A model generated the notes under the pieces. The model made no database searches, had not been told where the DNA came from, and saw only the letters and a program-made list of their open reading frames with translations. From Rhodococcus sp. ABRD24 (GTDB lineage: Bacteria > Actinomycetota > Actinomycetes > Mycobacteriales > Mycobacteriaceae), in the NCBI RefSeq assembly GCF_004328705.1, contig NZ_CP035319.1, forward strand, positions 5,034,031 through 5,098,030: a DNA stretch of 64,000 bases, in the 5' to 3' direction. How positions within the stretch are numbered: position 1 is the first letter of the stretch; each line of letters opens with the position of its first letter. This document shows, in pieces, positions 11,112 through 21,233 of this stretch. Both the position numbers and the translations under genes were made by a program.

Positions 11112-11630
11112 TCAGGTCAGCAGCGCCCGGCCGATGCCCGCAGCCGCGACGGCCCACAGCACGCTCGTGAAGGTGCCGATGATGAACTGCTCGGATGCAT
11201 GCGGTTCGCGCAGCTCCGGATAGCGCGCGAGCCCCTTCACCGCGAGCACGATCGCGATGCCCTCGGGCCAGCCGGCGAGGATCGACACGGCGACGGCGGT
11301 TCGCTCCAGCAGGCCGATCACCCGGCCTCCGCGGAGTGGGCCGTCGTCGGGTTCGGGGCCGGCATCGGGCTGACGGCGTGCGAAACGGAACGCCGCAAAC
11401 ACCATTGGTGCTCCGCCCGTCGCCGCGGCCGCCACGCTCAGGACATATGCGGCGGCGAGGGCGAACCCTTGGGCGGGTGGGGCGGCGGTCGCGGCCAGCG
11501 CGGAACCTGCCAGTGCGACGGCGGCCACGACCGGTGTGACCCGTGTGGCGACACTCGTGCGGCGCGCACGCCCCGCCGCGACTCCGACGAGTGCCGCGAC
11601 CGCGATCAGTGCCAGACTCAGTACGGTCAT
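11112..11630 (-). CDS. Small integral membrane protein linked to SatD-like gene
   Basis: 172 residues with about five predicted membrane helices (residues ~1-20, 32-50, 53-75, 105-125 and 148-170). The C-terminal half has the pattern RVIGLLERTAVAVSILAGWPEG..IVLAVKGLARYPEL and EQFIIGTFTSVLWA, a conserved signature of membrane proteins found beside SatD genes. Its ATG overlaps the stop of the SatD-like gene by 4 bases, so the two are almost certainly translated together. Function unknown. Confidence 0.75.
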   Translation of the reverse strand: MTVLSLALIAVAALVGVAAGRARRTSVATRVTPVVAAVALAGSALAATAAPPAQGFALAAAYVLSVAAAATGGAPMVFAAFRFARRQPDAGPEPDDGPLRGGRVIGLLERTAVAVSILAGWPEGIAIVLAVKGLARYPELREPHASEQFIIGTFTSVLWAVAAAGIGRALLT

Positions 11631-12208
11631 CGATCGGCCCTCCGGAGCAGTCTTTCGGTGAGTCGTCTCCCGGCCATCTCGGCTTGCCAGCCAGCCGCGG
11701 CCAGCCGTTGCGAGACGGCCTGCTTGCTGATTCCCAACTCGGACGCGGCCTCGGCTTGGGTGAGTCCTCGCGCCATGAGCGCCACCGCGGCATGTCCTTG
11801 GGCCGAGCGGCGCGACACCAGCATCGCGACCAGCATCAGGGCCGCGTCGGCGTCCAGTGACGCATCGTTGTCGGCCGCCTCGACGGCGACCGCCACGGGC
11901 ATCTTCTTCGCGCGTTCGACCGCAGTTCGAGCGGCCTCGAACGCCGGCCCGCGCCCGGCGCGTGTTTGTTCGGGGAGCGGTTCCTCGACTGCTCCGACGC
12001 CGATCCCGACGCTCCAGTGTCCGCGTCTAACCAGATCGAGAGCAAGGTCGACGACCATCGCCGGATCGCGATCCACGGCCTGTACCTCGTCGCCGGCGGT
12101 CCGTTCGAACGGTCGGAGCAGCGGCCGGTCCCCGAGGTCCGAGAGCAGGTCGCCCACTCGGTCCACGTCGCGGCGGCTGTGCCGCTGATCCACGGTCAGG
12201 ACGTACAT
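11627..12208 (-). CDS. SatD-family protein with C-terminal helix-turn-helix
   Basis: 193 residues. The N-terminal part (MYVLTVDQRHSR ... FERTAGDEVQAV ... GRGPAFEAARTAVERAKK) matches the pattern of SatD proteins, whose fold resembles nucleotidyl cyclases. The C-terminal ~60 residues contain a helix-turn-helix (GLTQAEAASELGISKQAVSQRL). SatD was named from a Streptococcus acid-response locus; its biochemical role is not established. It is the first gene of a two-gene unit with the membrane protein, and an inverted repeat lies just upstream. Confidence 0.72.
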   Translation of the reverse strand: MYVLTVDQRHSRRDVDRVGDLLSDLGDRPLLRPFERTAGDEVQAVDRDPAMVVDLALDLVRRGHWSVGIGVGAVEEPLPEQTRAGRGPAFEAARTAVERAKKMPVAVAVEAADNDASLDADAALMLVAMLVSRRSAQGHAAVALMARGLTQAEAASELGISKQAVSQRLAAAGWQAEMAGRRLTERLLRRADR

Positions 12209-12238
12209 GAGTGAAGGCTAGAGCCTGGACTCTCAATG

Positions 12239-12258
12239 ATCAAGGCTAAAAGCTTGAT
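12239..12258. promoter_or_regulatory. Inverted repeat upstream of the SatD-like gene
   Basis: ATCAAG and CTTGAT (6-base arms) separated by 8 bases, lying 31-50 bases upstream of the SatD-like start codon in a short AT-rich gap. It may be the operator for the gene's own helix-turn-helix domain. This is inferred from position only. Confidence 0.35.
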
Positions 12259-12268
12259 TTGAGTGAAT

Positions 12269-12997
12269 CTACCTTTCAGGCTTGGTGGGGGCGACCGCTG
12301 GAGTGCCCGAGACCGGAGTTCGGGCATCCAGGAGAAGACCCAGGACGCCGACGGCGATGCAGATCGCCGAGACCGTCAACAGTGCCGGATCGGCCTGGCC
12401 GGTGAGGGCGTCACCGAGGAGGACCACACCCACGGTGCCGGGCAGGATGCCGGCGACCGTGGCCAGTGTGTACGGGACGACCCGAATCGAGGAGACGCCG
12501 CAGCAGTAGTTGATCACCGAGAACGGAATCGGCGCGATCAACCGCAGTGAACCGACGGCCAGCCAGCCGCGGCGGGCCAGCCTCGTATCCACCGCCCGTA
12601 CCGCCGGGTGCGTCAGATGCGCCGCAACCGCCTCCCGTCCGAGAGCGCGGACCAGCAGCAGCGCCAGTACTGCGCTGATCGTCGTGGCGGCGACCGTCAC
12701 CACCAGGCCGGTCGCCGCACCGAACAGAACTCCGGCGCTGATCGTGAACAGCGTCCGAGGTACCGGCGCCACCGTCACCACGACGTGTACGAGGAAGAAC
12801 ACCAGTGGGAACGCCGGCCCGACCGCATCGGCCCAGGTACGAACCTGTTCGATTGACGGGAGCGGCATGAGTGCGGCAGCCACGAAGAGTGCCACCAGGA
12901 GTGCGAGGGACGCGATCAACCTGGGATCCCTCAGCCGCGCAACCACAGTCGACCACAGTACCCGTGCGTGGCAATCGCCGAGGGGCCATCGGCGCAC
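12269..12997 (-). CDS. VTT/DedA-like (TVP38) membrane protein (Rv1491c-like)
   Basis: 242 residues with about six hydrophobic segments. The SNARE-associated (VTT) signature is visible: PRTLFTISAGVLFG...GLVVTVAATTISAVLALLLVRALGR and the LRLIAPIPFSVINYCCG motif. DedA/VTT proteins act in lipid scrambling or recycling of membrane carriers (family knowledge). The start is GTG at 12997; a GTG about 17 codons inside is an alternative. The location divergent from mutA matches M. tuberculosis Rv1491c. Confidence 0.86.
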   Translation of the reverse strand: MRRWPLGDCHARVLWSTVVARLRDPRLIASLALLVALFVAAALMPLPSIEQVRTWADAVGPAFPLVFFLVHVVVTVAPVPRTLFTISAGVLFGAATGLVVTVAATTISAVLALLLVRALGREAVAAHLTHPAVRAVDTRLARRGWLAVGSLRLIAPIPFSVINYCCGVSSIRVVPYTLATVAGILPGTVGVVLLGDALTGQADPALLTVSAICIAVGVLGLLLDARTPVSGTPAVAPTKPER

Positions 12998-13090
12998 CGT
13001 CGTCCAGCACGTTCACAACGCTCATGAACCGAGGCTGGCGACAGTGGGGTGGTCCTCACGTGAGCAGCCGGACCGCTGCGGATAACATCA

Positions 13091-13134
13091 CAGATCAGAG
13101 GACGACGATCGTCCTATTTTGTCCGACTGATCTG
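13091..13134. promoter_or_regulatory. Nested inverted repeats in the mutA upstream region
   Basis: Outer arms CAGATCAG (13091-13098) and CTGATCTG (13127-13134) enclose inner arms AGGACGA (13099-13105) and TCGTCCT (13109-13115), all perfect. The element sits about 60 bases before the mutA start, in the 198-base gap between the divergent VTT gene and mutA. This is a candidate operator for a regulator of propionate or methylmalonyl-CoA metabolism. No clear -35/-10 pair could be assigned. Confidence 0.5.
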
Positions 13135-13195
13135 CCCGATTGGAAGACCGTTCTTCGATGAGCGATCGCACACGAGAGTGAGAGGGAGCCGCCCC

Positions 13196-15139
13196 GTGTC
13201 ACCAGCTTCAGAGGCCGAGGACGCCGTGCGTCGAGGCGTCACGGACGCCGTGCGTCGAGGCGTCACGGACGCCGCGCACGCCTACTCGGAGTGGCAGCAG
13301 GCCGTGGCCGGCGTGCTCGCCAAATCGCGACGAGTGGACGCCTCCGAGCTGGGCCCGGAGCCGCAGAAGCTGCTCGAGACCACGACCTACGACGGTGTCA
13401 CCATCTCGCCGCTGTACACAGGTCGGGACGAGCGCCCCGAACCGCCGCTGCCGGGAGTGTTCCCGTTCGTGCGCGGCGCCGATGCGAACCGCGACGTCAA
13501 CTCCGGCTGGCTCGTCAATGCCCAGTTCGGTCAGGGCGCCGTCGACGCGTCCGCAGTCAATCGGACGATCCTGGATTCGCTCGAGAACGGTGTGAGCGCG
13601 CTCCAGCTGTCCGTGGGCGGCGAGAACCTGCCCACCGCCTCGCTGGCCGTCGCGTTGGAGGGCGTGCTGCTGGACCTCGCGCCGCTCACGCTCGACGCCG
13701 GCGCTGACGCGGAGACTGCCTCCGAGCAGATCCTCGCACTGCTGGACACACGTGCCGCCGCCGGTGACGGCGTCGCCGATCGCGCGCAGGTGCGTGTCGG
13801 TCTGGGAGTTGCGCCCCTCACCAGCGCATTCTCCGGTGCGGCTGATGTGGAGCTGGCGCAGGCCGTCGCGCTCGCCGAGACCGCGGCCGGACGCGAGGAG
13901 TCGATCCGCGCGATCACCGTCGACGGCACCGCGTTCCACAACGCCGGTGCCAGTGACGCCGAGGAACTGGGTGCGGCCGTTGCGGCCGGTGTCGAGTACC
14001 TGCGCGCGCTCACCAACGCGGGGCTGAGCATCTCGGTGGCCCTGGGCCAACTCGAGTTCCGATTGGCCGCCACCGATGACCAGTTCCAGACCATCGCCAA
14101 GTTCCGTGCCGGCCGTCAGGTGTGGGCCCGCGTCGCTCAGGTGTGCGGTGCTTCCGAGTTCGGTGGCGCCGTACAGCACGCGGTGACGTCCGCGGCAATG
14201 ATGGCGCAGCGCGACCCGTGGGTGAACATGCTCCGGACCACGCTCGCGGCGTTCGGCGCCGGCGTCGGCGGTGCCGACTCGGTGACGGTGCTGCCGTTCG
14301 ACGTCGCGCTCCCCGCGGGCGCCGCCGGAGTCTCGAAGTCGTTCTCGGCTCGTATCGCGCGCAACACTCAGCTGCTGCTGCTCGAGGAGTCACACCTGGG
14401 CCGCGTGCTCGATCCCGGTGCCGGCTCCTGGTACGTCGAGGACCTCACCGAGGAGATCGCAGCCAAGGCCTGGGAGTTCTTCCAGCAGATCGAGGCGGTC
14501 GGTGGCTACTCGGCGGCACTCGGCTCCGGTGTGATCGGCGATCGTATCGCAGCCACCAAGGCTGCCCGCGATTCCGACATCGCACACCGCAGGACCACGG
14601 TCACCGGCGTCAACGAGTTCCCGAATCTCGCTGAAGCTCCGCTGCCGACCGAGGCGATCGAGTCGGGCGCCACGGTGGCTCGCTACGCCGCCGCGTTCGA
14701 GGCTTTGCGCGACCGTTCCGATGCGTTCCTTGCAGCGAACGGTGCACGCCCCCAGGTGTTCCTGGCGCCGCTCGGCCCGGTGGCCGAACACAACGGCCGG
14801 TCCACTTTCGCGGCCAACCTGCTCGCCTCCGGCGGTATCGAGGCGCTGAACCCGGGTCCGCTGGACGCCGGCAACGGCAGCATCGCGGCGGCTGTCAAGG
14901 AGTCCGGAGCTCGCATCGCGGTGCTGTGCGGCACCGACAAGCGTTATGCGGAGCAGGGCGCCGCCGCCGTGGCAGCCCTGCGGGAAGCCGGCATCGAGCA
15001 GGTGCTGCTCGCCGGTCCCGAGAAGATCTTCGCCGGAGTCGAGGGCGCCGAGCGTCCCGACGGATTCCTCACCGCTCGCATCGACGCAGTCGCGGCACTG
15101 ACCGCGCTGCTCGACGCAATCGACGGTGACAACGAGTGA
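13196..15139 (+). CDS. mutA: Methylmalonyl-CoA mutase, small (beta) subunit
   Basis: Non-catalytic subunit of the adenosylcobalamin-dependent mutase that interconverts methylmalonyl-CoA and succinyl-CoA in propionate metabolism. 647 residues from the GTG at 13196, which has GAGGGAG eight bases upstream; a GTG at 13178 would add six residues. The TIM-barrel substrate domain occupies about the first 470 residues ([28 protein letters not shown]), followed by a degenerate cobalamin-type domain without the DxHxxG motif. A perfect 24-bp tandem duplication lies near the N terminus. It overlaps mutB's first possible GTG. Confidence 0.95.
   Translation: MSPASEAEDAVRRGVTDAVRRGVTDAAHAYSEWQQAVAGVLAKSRRVDASELGPEPQKLLETTTYDGVTISPLYTGRDERPEPPLPGVFPFVRGADANRDVNSGWLVNAQFGQGAVDASAVNRTILDSLENGVSALQLSVGGENLPTASLAVALEGVLLDLAPLTLDAGADAETASEQILALLDTRAAAGDGVADRAQVRVGLGVAPLTSAFSGAADVELAQAVALAETAAGREESIRAITVDGTAFHNAGASDAEELGAAVAAGVEYLRALTNAGLSISVALGQLEFRLAATDDQFQTIAKFRAGRQVWARVAQVCGASEFGGAVQHAVTSAAMMAQRDPWVNMLRTTLAAFGAGVGGADSVTVLPFDVALPAGAAGVSKSFSARIARNTQLLLLEESHLGRVLDPGAGSWYVEDLTEEIAAKAWEFFQQIEAVGGYSAALGSGVIGDRIAATKAARDSDIAHRRTTVTGVNEFPNLAEAPLPTEAIESGATVARYAAAFEALRDRSDAFLAANGARPQVFLAPLGPVAEHNGRSTFAANLLASGGIEALNPGPLDAGNGSIAAAVKESGARIAVLCGTDKRYAEQGAAAVAALREAGIEQVLLAGPEKIFAGVEGAERPDGFLTARIDAVAALTALLDAIDGDNE
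13220..13267 (+). repeat. 24-bp tandem duplication inside mutA
   Basis: Two identical 24-base units (13220-13243 and 13244-13267) encode the octapeptide repeat DAVRRGVT twice. The repeat is in frame and lies before the conserved substrate domain. Confidence 0.95.
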
Positions 15140-15153
15140 CTGGGAGCATCGAA

Positions 15154-17403
15154 GTGACAACGAACGAGGTGCAGCACGTCATCGGCAGTTTCGCTGATGT
15201 CGCGCTGACGGACCCACAGTTCCCGGAGTCGGCTGCCCCCACCTCCGAGCAGACCGATGCGCTCATCGAGAACCTCGCGACGGCGAACAACTACACCCCC
15301 GAGCAGGTGGTGTGGTCGACGCCCGAGGGCATCGATGTGCGTCCGGTGTACACCAAGGCCGACCGCGACGCGGTCGAGGCCGAGGGATACCCGCTCGGCA
15401 GCTACCCGGGTGCCGCGCCGTTCCTGCGTGGTCCGTACCCGACGATGTACGTCAACCAGCCGTGGACCATCCGCCAGTACGCCGGGTTCTCCACTGCCGC
15501 AGAGTCGAACGCTTTCTACCGCCGCAACCTCGCGTCCGGTCAGAAGGGCCTGTCGGTCGCGTTCGACCTCGCCACCCACCGCGGCTACGACTCCGACCAT
15601 CCACGCGTGGCCGGTGACGTCGGCATGGCCGGTGTCGCGATCGACTCGATCCTCGACATGCGTCAGCTGTTCGACGGCATCGACCTGTCACAGGTGTCGG
15701 TGTCGATGACCATGAACGGAGCCGTGCTGCCGATCCTGGCGCTGTACGTCGTTGCGGCAGAGGAGCAGGGCGTCACCCCCGAGCAGCTCGCCGGAACCAT
15801 TCAGAATGACATTCTGAAGGAGTTCATGGTCCGCAACACCTACATCTATCCGCCCAAGCCGTCCATGCGGATCATCTCGGACATCTTCGCGTACACGAGC
15901 GCGAAGATGCCGAAGTTCAACTCGATCTCCATCTCCGGTTACCACATCCAGGAGGCCGGCGCGACGGCAGATCTGGAGCTGGCGTACACGCTCGCCGACG
16001 GCGTCGAGTACATCCGTGCGGGCCTCGATGCAGGCATGGAGATCGACAAGTTCGCGCCGCGTCTGTCGTTCTTCTGGGCTATCGGAATGAACTTCTTCAT
16101 GGAGGTCGCCAAGCTGCGTGCCGGGCGTCTGCTGTGGGCCGAGCTGGTCGCCAAGTTCGATCCGAAGAGCGCCAAGTCGCTGTCGCTGCGTACCCATTCG
16201 CAGACGTCGGGCTGGTCGCTCACCGCGCAGGACGTGTTCAACAACGTCGGCCGCACGTGCATCGAGGCGATGGCCGCAACACAGGGGCACACCCAGTCGC
16301 TGCACACCAACGCGCTCGACGAGGCGATCGCGCTGCCGACCGACTTCTCGGCCCGCATCGCGCGTAACACCCAGCTACTGATCCAGCAGGAGTCGAACAC
16401 GGTCCGTCCGATCGACCCGTGGGGTGGTTCTCACTACGTCGAGTGGCTGACCAACGAGCTCGCGAATCGGGCTCGCGCCCACATCGCCGAGGTCGAGGAG
16501 GCCGGCGGCATGGCGCAGGCCATCGGTGAGGGCATTCCGAAGCTCCGGATCGAGGAGGCTGCGGCTCGCACCCAGGCCCGGATCGACTCCGGCCGTCAGC
16601 CGCTGATCGGCGTCAACAAGTACGTGCCGGACGAGCCGGACAGCATCGAGGTGCTCAAGGTCGACAACACCAAGGTGCGCGCCGAGCAGCTCGCGAAGCT
16701 CGAGAAGCTGCGCGCCGAGCGCGACGAGGCCGCGACGCAGGCCGCGCTCGCCGAGCTCACCCGGGCCGCGGCGTCGACCGAGGGCGGCATGGAGAACAAC
16801 CTGCTGGCCCTCGCGATCAATGCGGCTCGTGCCATGGCGACGGGTGGGGAGATTTCCGACGCTCTGGAGAAGGTGTACGGACGCCACCAGGCCGAGATCC
16901 GGACCATCAGTGGGGTCTACCGGGACGAGGCCGGAAAGGTCAGCAACATCACCAAGGCAACCGAGCTCGTCGAGAAGTTTGCGGAGGACGAGGGACGTCG
17001 TCCCCGCATCCTCGTCGCGAAGATGGGTCAGGACGGACACGACCGTGGACAGAAGGTGATCGCCACCGCCTTCGCCGACCTCGGATTCGACGTCGATGTG
17101 GGCCCGCTGTTCCAGACCCCCGAAGAGGTCGCCAACCAGGCGGCCGACAACGACGTCCACGTGGTCGGCGTGTCGTCGTTGGCTGCGGGTCACCTCACTC
17201 TGGTGCCCGCACTTCGGGAGGCATTGGCTGCGGCCGGTCGCCCGGACATCATGATCGTCGTCGGTGGAGTCATCCCGCCGGGTGACTTCGACGAGTTGTA
17301 TGCGGCCGGCGCCGCGGCGATCTTCCCGCCCGGCACCGTGATTGCGGACGCGGCTTCCGGGTTGCTCGAGAAGCTGGCCACCCAGCTGGGTCACGACCTG
17401 TAG
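15154..17403 (+). CDS. mutB: Methylmalonyl-CoA mutase, large (alpha) subunit
   Basis: Catalytic subunit, 749 residues. The TIM-barrel contains [22 protein letters not shown] and [14 protein letters not shown], and the C-terminal cobalamin domain has GQDGHDRG with the cobalt-ligating histidine at H629, followed by GVSSLAAGH and VVGG. The preferred start is the GTG at 15154, with GGGAG seven bases before it and an N terminus MTTNEV similar to the M. tuberculosis protein; a GTG at 15136 that overlaps the mutA stop is the alternative (755 residues). Confidence 0.95.
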   Translation: MTTNEVQHVIGSFADVALTDPQFPESAAPTSEQTDALIENLATANNYTPEQVVWSTPEGIDVRPVYTKADRDAVEAEGYPLGSYPGAAPFLRGPYPTMYVNQPWTIRQYAGFSTAAESNAFYRRNLASGQKGLSVAFDLATHRGYDSDHPRVAGDVGMAGVAIDSILDMRQLFDGIDLSQVSVSMTMNGAVLPILALYVVAAEEQGVTPEQLAGTIQNDILKEFMVRNTYIYPPKPSMRIISDIFAYTSAKMPKFNSISISGYHIQEAGATADLELAYTLADGVEYIRAGLDAGMEIDKFAPRLSFFWAIGMNFFMEVAKLRAGRLLWAELVAKFDPKSAKSLSLRTHSQTSGWSLTAQDVFNNVGRTCIEAMAATQGHTQSLHTNALDEAIALPTDFSARIARNTQLLIQQESNTVRPIDPWGGSHYVEWLTNELANRARAHIAEVEEAGGMAQAIGEGIPKLRIEEAAARTQARIDSGRQPLIGVNKYVPDEPDSIEVLKVDNTKVRAEQLAKLEKLRAERDEAATQAALAELTRAAASTEGGMENNLLALAINAARAMATGGEISDALEKVYGRHQAEIRTISGVYRDEAGKVSNITKATELVEKFAEDEGRRPRILVAKMGQDGHDRGQKVIATAFADLGFDVDVGPLFQTPEEVANQAADNDVHVVGVSSLAAGHLTLVPALREALAAAGRPDIMIVVGGVIPPGDFDELYAAGAAAIFPPGTVIADAASGLLEKLATQLGHDL

Positions 17404-17405
17404 CA

Positions 17406-18395
17406 ATGGGTAGACCTCCTGTCGACATCGATGCTCTGGCCCAGGCGGTACGCGAGAACAAGCGTGCCGGCCTGGCCCAGGCCATCACTCTGGTCGAGTC
17501 CACGCGCACTGATCATCGGGAGCAGGCGCAGCAGTTGCTGCTGAAGCTGCTCCCCGAGGCCGGGGGAGCGCTGCGGGTCGGCATCACCGGTGTCCCCGGA
17601 GTCGGCAAGTCGACGTTCATCGATTCGCTCGGCATGTACCTGATCGGCAAGGGACATCGGGTCGCCGTGCTCGCGGTGGACCCGTCGTCCACCCGGACGG
17701 GCGGTTCGATCCTCGGCGACAAGACGCGCATGGCGCGGCTGTCGGTGGAGAGGAACGCGTACATCCGGCCGTCGCCGACGTCGGGGACGCTCGGGGGCGT
17801 GGCCAAGGCCACCCGCGAGACGATCGTGCTGCTCGAGGCGGCCGGATTCGACGTGATCCTGGTCGAGACGGTCGGCGTCGGGCAGTCCGAGGTGACGGTC
17901 GCGAACATGGTCGACTGCTTCACGTTCCTGACGTTGGCGCGCACCGGAGATCAGTTGCAGGGCATCAAGAAGGGTGTTCTGGAGCTCGCCGACCTTGTCG
18001 CGGTCAACAAGGCTGATGGTAAGCACGAGCGTGAGGCGAAGGGCGCAGCGCGCGAACTTGCCGGTGCGCTGCGGCTGATCTATCCGCACGACGCAATCTG
18101 GAAGCCGCCGGTGCTCACGATGAGTGGGCTCGAGGGCATCGGACTGGACGAGTTCTGGGACACGGTGCTCAAGCATCGGGACACGCTCACCGCGGCAGGC
18201 CAGTTCGAGGAGAAGCGTCGTCAGCAGCAGGTCGACTGGACGTGGACGATGGTGCACGACCAATTGCTGCGTCGGCTCGACGCCAACCCGCGGGTCAAGG
18301 AGATCCGGGGTGACGTCGAGAGGCAGGTGCGTGACGGTTCGCTGACCGCGGCCTTGGCTGCGCACCGGATCCTCGACGCTTTCGACGGCTCCTAG
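17406..18395 (+). CDS. meaB: MeaB, GTPase chaperone of methylmalonyl-CoA mutase
   Basis: G3E-family GTPase, 329 residues, that loads and protects adenosylcobalamin in the mutase. Walker A GVPGVGKS at 62-69; further motifs are VDPSST, ETVGVGQSE and the base-specificity motif NKAD. It starts two bases after the mutB stop and is the last gene of the mutA-mutB-meaB operon, which ends at a strong hairpin at 18441-18479. Confidence 0.95.
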   Translation: MGRPPVDIDALAQAVRENKRAGLAQAITLVESTRTDHREQAQQLLLKLLPEAGGALRVGITGVPGVGKSTFIDSLGMYLIGKGHRVAVLAVDPSSTRTGGSILGDKTRMARLSVERNAYIRPSPTSGTLGGVAKATRETIVLLEAAGFDVILVETVGVGQSEVTVANMVDCFTFLTLARTGDQLQGIKKGVLELADLVAVNKADGKHEREAKGAARELAGALRLIYPHDAIWKPPVLTMSGLEGIGLDEFWDTVLKHRDTLTAAGQFEEKRRQQQVDWTWTMVHDQLLRRLDANPRVKEIRGDVERQVRDGSLTAALAAHRILDAFDGS

Positions 18396-18403
18396 CACAA
18401 CGG

Positions 18404-18449
18404 GACACAGGGCATAACGGGGCACAGGGCACAACGCGATACAGGGTCC
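18404..18449 (+). repeat. Imperfect 17-bp tandem repeat after meaB
   Basis: Units at 18404-18420 and 18421-18437 share the core ACAGGGCAYAACG; a third partial unit (TACAGGG) runs into the terminator stem. It is non-coding and lies between the meaB stop and the terminator. Confidence 0.7.
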
Positions 18450-18479
18450 CGTACCACTTCGGTTGGTGCGGGACCCTGT
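18441..18479. terminator. Bidirectional hairpin terminator between meaB and the LuxR gene
   Basis: A 16-bp stem with one mismatch (18441-18456 with 18464-18479) capped by the seven-base loop CTTCGGT, which includes a stable UUCG. It lies downstream of the plus-strand mut operon and the minus-strand LuxR gene and could serve both. Confidence 0.85.
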
Positions 18480-18611
18480 TCGCGTAGTTACAGGTCGGTA
18501 GGCCCGTGGGCGGCACCGAGTTCGGTTATGGCCGGTATGGCGAGGTGGATGTGTTGGTCCTGGTCACGCACGAACCCGACCGTCCGTGCGGCTGGTCGAG
18601 AGGCTTGCAAT

Positions 18612-21233
18612 CTAGATGAACTGCAGCGCATGTGCTTTCGCGAGAGCCTCGTCTCGGCTGTGTGCGTCGAGCTTCTTGTACAGCGAACGTAATTGAGACT
18701 TGACGGTGTTGGTGGATACGTGGAGTCTGTCGGCCATTCCGGTGGAACTCATACCGAGGGCCAGCAGTGAGAGAACCCGACGTTCACGTCCGGTCAGAGC
18801 GACGATGTGCACGGACTTCGGAAATGATTGAGAACCAGCGGATTTCACAAATTCTGCGAGTGCGCTCGACGTGGTGATCGCGGTCGATTCCAGCTTTTCG
18901 ATGTCCGGCGTCGCGATGGTCGTGAAAGGGCGTAGCAGCCCGGTCTGGTCGGCGATGCTGCAGGCCATGGACCATGCCTCGGCCGCGCGCTGCTGGTCGC
19001 CCAGTTCGAGGTGCGCAACCGCTTGAATGAGTAGGCATTCGGTATGAGCCCGAGGATACGATTCACCGGACCAGTCGAACTGGTGGCACAGGGCGATTGC
19101 CGCTTCATTGTGGCCGATCCGCTGTCGAATGCGGGCGACCGACACCAGAGTCCACGGATTGTTTTCCGGATCGGCGATGCTGTCGGCCAGTGCAACTGCT
19201 TGGGTTCCTTCCCCGAGCGCGAGGAGTAGATCGATCTCGGTGGCACGCATCAATGGTTGCGCAAAGGAGGTGGGATTGCATTGCGCGCGGCGGGCGGCCA
19301 CTGTCCGGCGGAGCAGCGACAACGCCGAGAACGCGTCACCGTGGGCGAGCGCGAATTGGCTGTGCGCGTAGATGGCGAACGCCCATAGTTCCTCCGCCCA
19401 CAAGTCTTGGCTCTCGGTGGGATGCCCCAGTTCAGTCAGTGCCTGCCGCGCATCGGCGTAGTCGAGCGTATCGAGGGACGCCAACGTCCTCGCTGTCAAC
19501 CCAGCAGTCTTGATGAGAGGCTCCAAACGGTCGTTCGAATCCCGGTGCTTTTGTTCGAATTCGGACCAGTAGCGTGCCTGATGCGGCTCGCCGGCCATGG
19601 CCCAGTTCATCGCGACGATGCCCGCAGAATTGCGGGCGACAAAGTCGAGACCCTGCGCCACACCGCCCCAGTAGGCCATTCGAGCCATGGTCGTGGATTC
19701 GGCGAATCGTCCGGTCAGTTGATAAGTTACCGCCCATTGCGCGCGCATGATGGGAAGTTGAGCGCTGATCTCATCCGGATTGGATTCCAGCGCGCTCTGG
19801 CTCACATGAATCAGACGCCCGGTGACCTCCGCTGCGTGCTGATACTCCCCGACATGGATGAACTCGAGAGCCTGAACACAACCTACCGTCAGGGCGGCTT
19901 TGGCATCCGCGCTTCTTCCGAGGGTCGAGAGTTCGGTCTGCGACGTAGGCACGCTCGCCAGACCTGAGTGTTGAGCCTGGTGCTTCATGAAAAGATTGCG
20001 CCCGGCCTGGGCGGTTGCTTTCTTGTCCGCAGCCTCGGGCGGTATCTGATGGAATGCGGAGCGAACTGTCTCCAGATTATCAGCGATCATCGAGACCCAG
20101 TGCTGTTCGATGATGTCGACGGAGAGGGGCCAGTCTTTCGCTTCGACCGCGTAGTCGAGCGCCGATGCGTGGTTTCCGGCGTCGAGTTGTCTGTGCGCGA
20201 GAAAGGAAAGGCGCTGAGCTTGATCAATTCCCGCACCGTTTTGCAGGGAGAGAATTGATTGCCGAATCGCCGGAGGCAACGACCAGGTCGCCTCGATTTC
20301 GGTGTCGATGTGGCACAGTACGCCGGCCGATTCGAGAGTCAGGAGCCGATCGTGAATCTGTCGAGTGGTTTCATGGGAATCGAACATCTGCATGGCGATG
20401 CCGACGGTGAGCGAGCGTGCCGCCGCTGTTGATACCAAGAAGTCGTATTGTTCGACCCGTCGGGCATCAGCCACAGTGAACTCTTGGGTGTAGTGCTCGA
20501 GCACCTGCCGTAGACGGTGTTCCAGCAACTGTTCACGACCCGAATCCCTCGGAAGATTCTTGAGGGCCGCCACAGAGCGATGAACCAGGACGGGTAGCCC
20601 ACCGACGAGGGCCTGAACGAGTTCGGCTTCTCCAGGATGAACCTCGGCACCCGATCGGTCGAGAAAACTCGTCGTGTCTTCGAGTGTGAAGAGAAGGTCG
20701 TTCGTGCTGATCGATTCTTGATCGATATCGAGCAGGTGTGGGTCGGGAAACATGCTGCGTCCTGTCACAGTGACGACGACACTGACGTTCCGGCAAATCG
20801 TGGCGATGTCGATGATTTCGTCGTCCAGCGTGCCGGCGACTCGGTCAGGTCTGATCAGAACGATCACTACGGGGCGCGCAGTATTGCAGAGGACAGTAAC
20901 TATCGCAGCGAACGGATCTGGATCCGCGGTGTCGGAGCTGTTTACCAGCGCAATCCCGGCATCGTAGAGCTGCGCGAGTACGCCAGCCCAGTACTCGCGC
21001 GCGGTCACCGACCGATCTGAGGCGGAAATCCAGACAGAGATGAGCTCGGAGACATGAGTGGTGCGCAGCCACGACGCGATCAAGGCGGATTTTCCGTAGC
21101 CGGTCGGTGCGCGAATGATCGTCAATGCGGCGTGGCGGTCGAGCTTCGCGAATTGCGCTCGGTGAGAAGCGGACTCGGCAATCGAGCCCCTGCCGGACAT
21201 GGTGGCCCAGTTGTGAAGGTCCTTGCCGAGCAT
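18612..21233 (-). CDS. Large LuxR-family (STAND/MalT-like) transcriptional regulator
   Basis: 873 residues. An N-terminal STAND NTPase carries Walker A APTGYGKS at 42-49; a long alpha-helical (TPR-like) middle follows; a C-terminal LuxR helix-turn-helix occupies about 808-866 (LTGRERRVLSLLALGMSSTGMADRLHVSTNTVKSQLRSLYKKL). Such regulators sense a ligand or partner through the helical middle. The effector is unknown. Codon use is noticeably less GC-biased than in flanking housekeeping genes, suggesting separate ancestry. The nearest candidate target is the secreted propeller gene just upstream on the same strand. Confidence 0.88.
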   Translation of the reverse strand: MLGKDLHNWATMSGRGSIAESASHRAQFAKLDRHAALTIIRAPTGYGKSALIASWLRTTHVSELISVWISASDRSVTAREYWAGVLAQLYDAGIALVNSSDTADPDPFAAIVTVLCNTARPVVIVLIRPDRVAGTLDDEIIDIATICRNVSVVVTVTGRSMFPDPHLLDIDQESISTNDLLFTLEDTTSFLDRSGAEVHPGEAELVQALVGGLPVLVHRSVAALKNLPRDSGREQLLEHRLRQVLEHYTQEFTVADARRVEQYDFLVSTAAARSLTVGIAMQMFDSHETTRQIHDRLLTLESAGVLCHIDTEIEATWSLPPAIRQSILSLQNGAGIDQAQRLSFLAHRQLDAGNHASALDYAVEAKDWPLSVDIIEQHWVSMIADNLETVRSAFHQIPPEAADKKATAQAGRNLFMKHQAQHSGLASVPTSQTELSTLGRSADAKAALTVGCVQALEFIHVGEYQHAAEVTGRLIHVSQSALESNPDEISAQLPIMRAQWAVTYQLTGRFAESTTMARMAYWGGVAQGLDFVARNSAGIVAMNWAMAGEPHQARYWSEFEQKHRDSNDRLEPLIKTAGLTARTLASLDTLDYADARQALTELGHPTESQDLWAEELWAFAIYAHSQFALAHGDAFSALSLLRRTVAARRAQCNPTSFAQPLMRATEIDLLLALGEGTQAVALADSIADPENNPWTLVSVARIRQRIGHNEAAIALCHQFDWSGESYPRAHTECLLIQAVAHLELGDQQRAAEAWSMACSIADQTGLLRPFTTIATPDIEKLESTAITTSSALAEFVKSAGSQSFPKSVHIVALTGRERRVLSLLALGMSSTGMADRLHVSTNTVKSQLRSLYKKLDAHSRDEALAKAHALQFI

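Noticed and set aside
10372..11793. 473-codon minus-strand frame opposite the SPFH gene
   Set aside because: Shadow frame; the real minus-strand genes are at 11112-12208.
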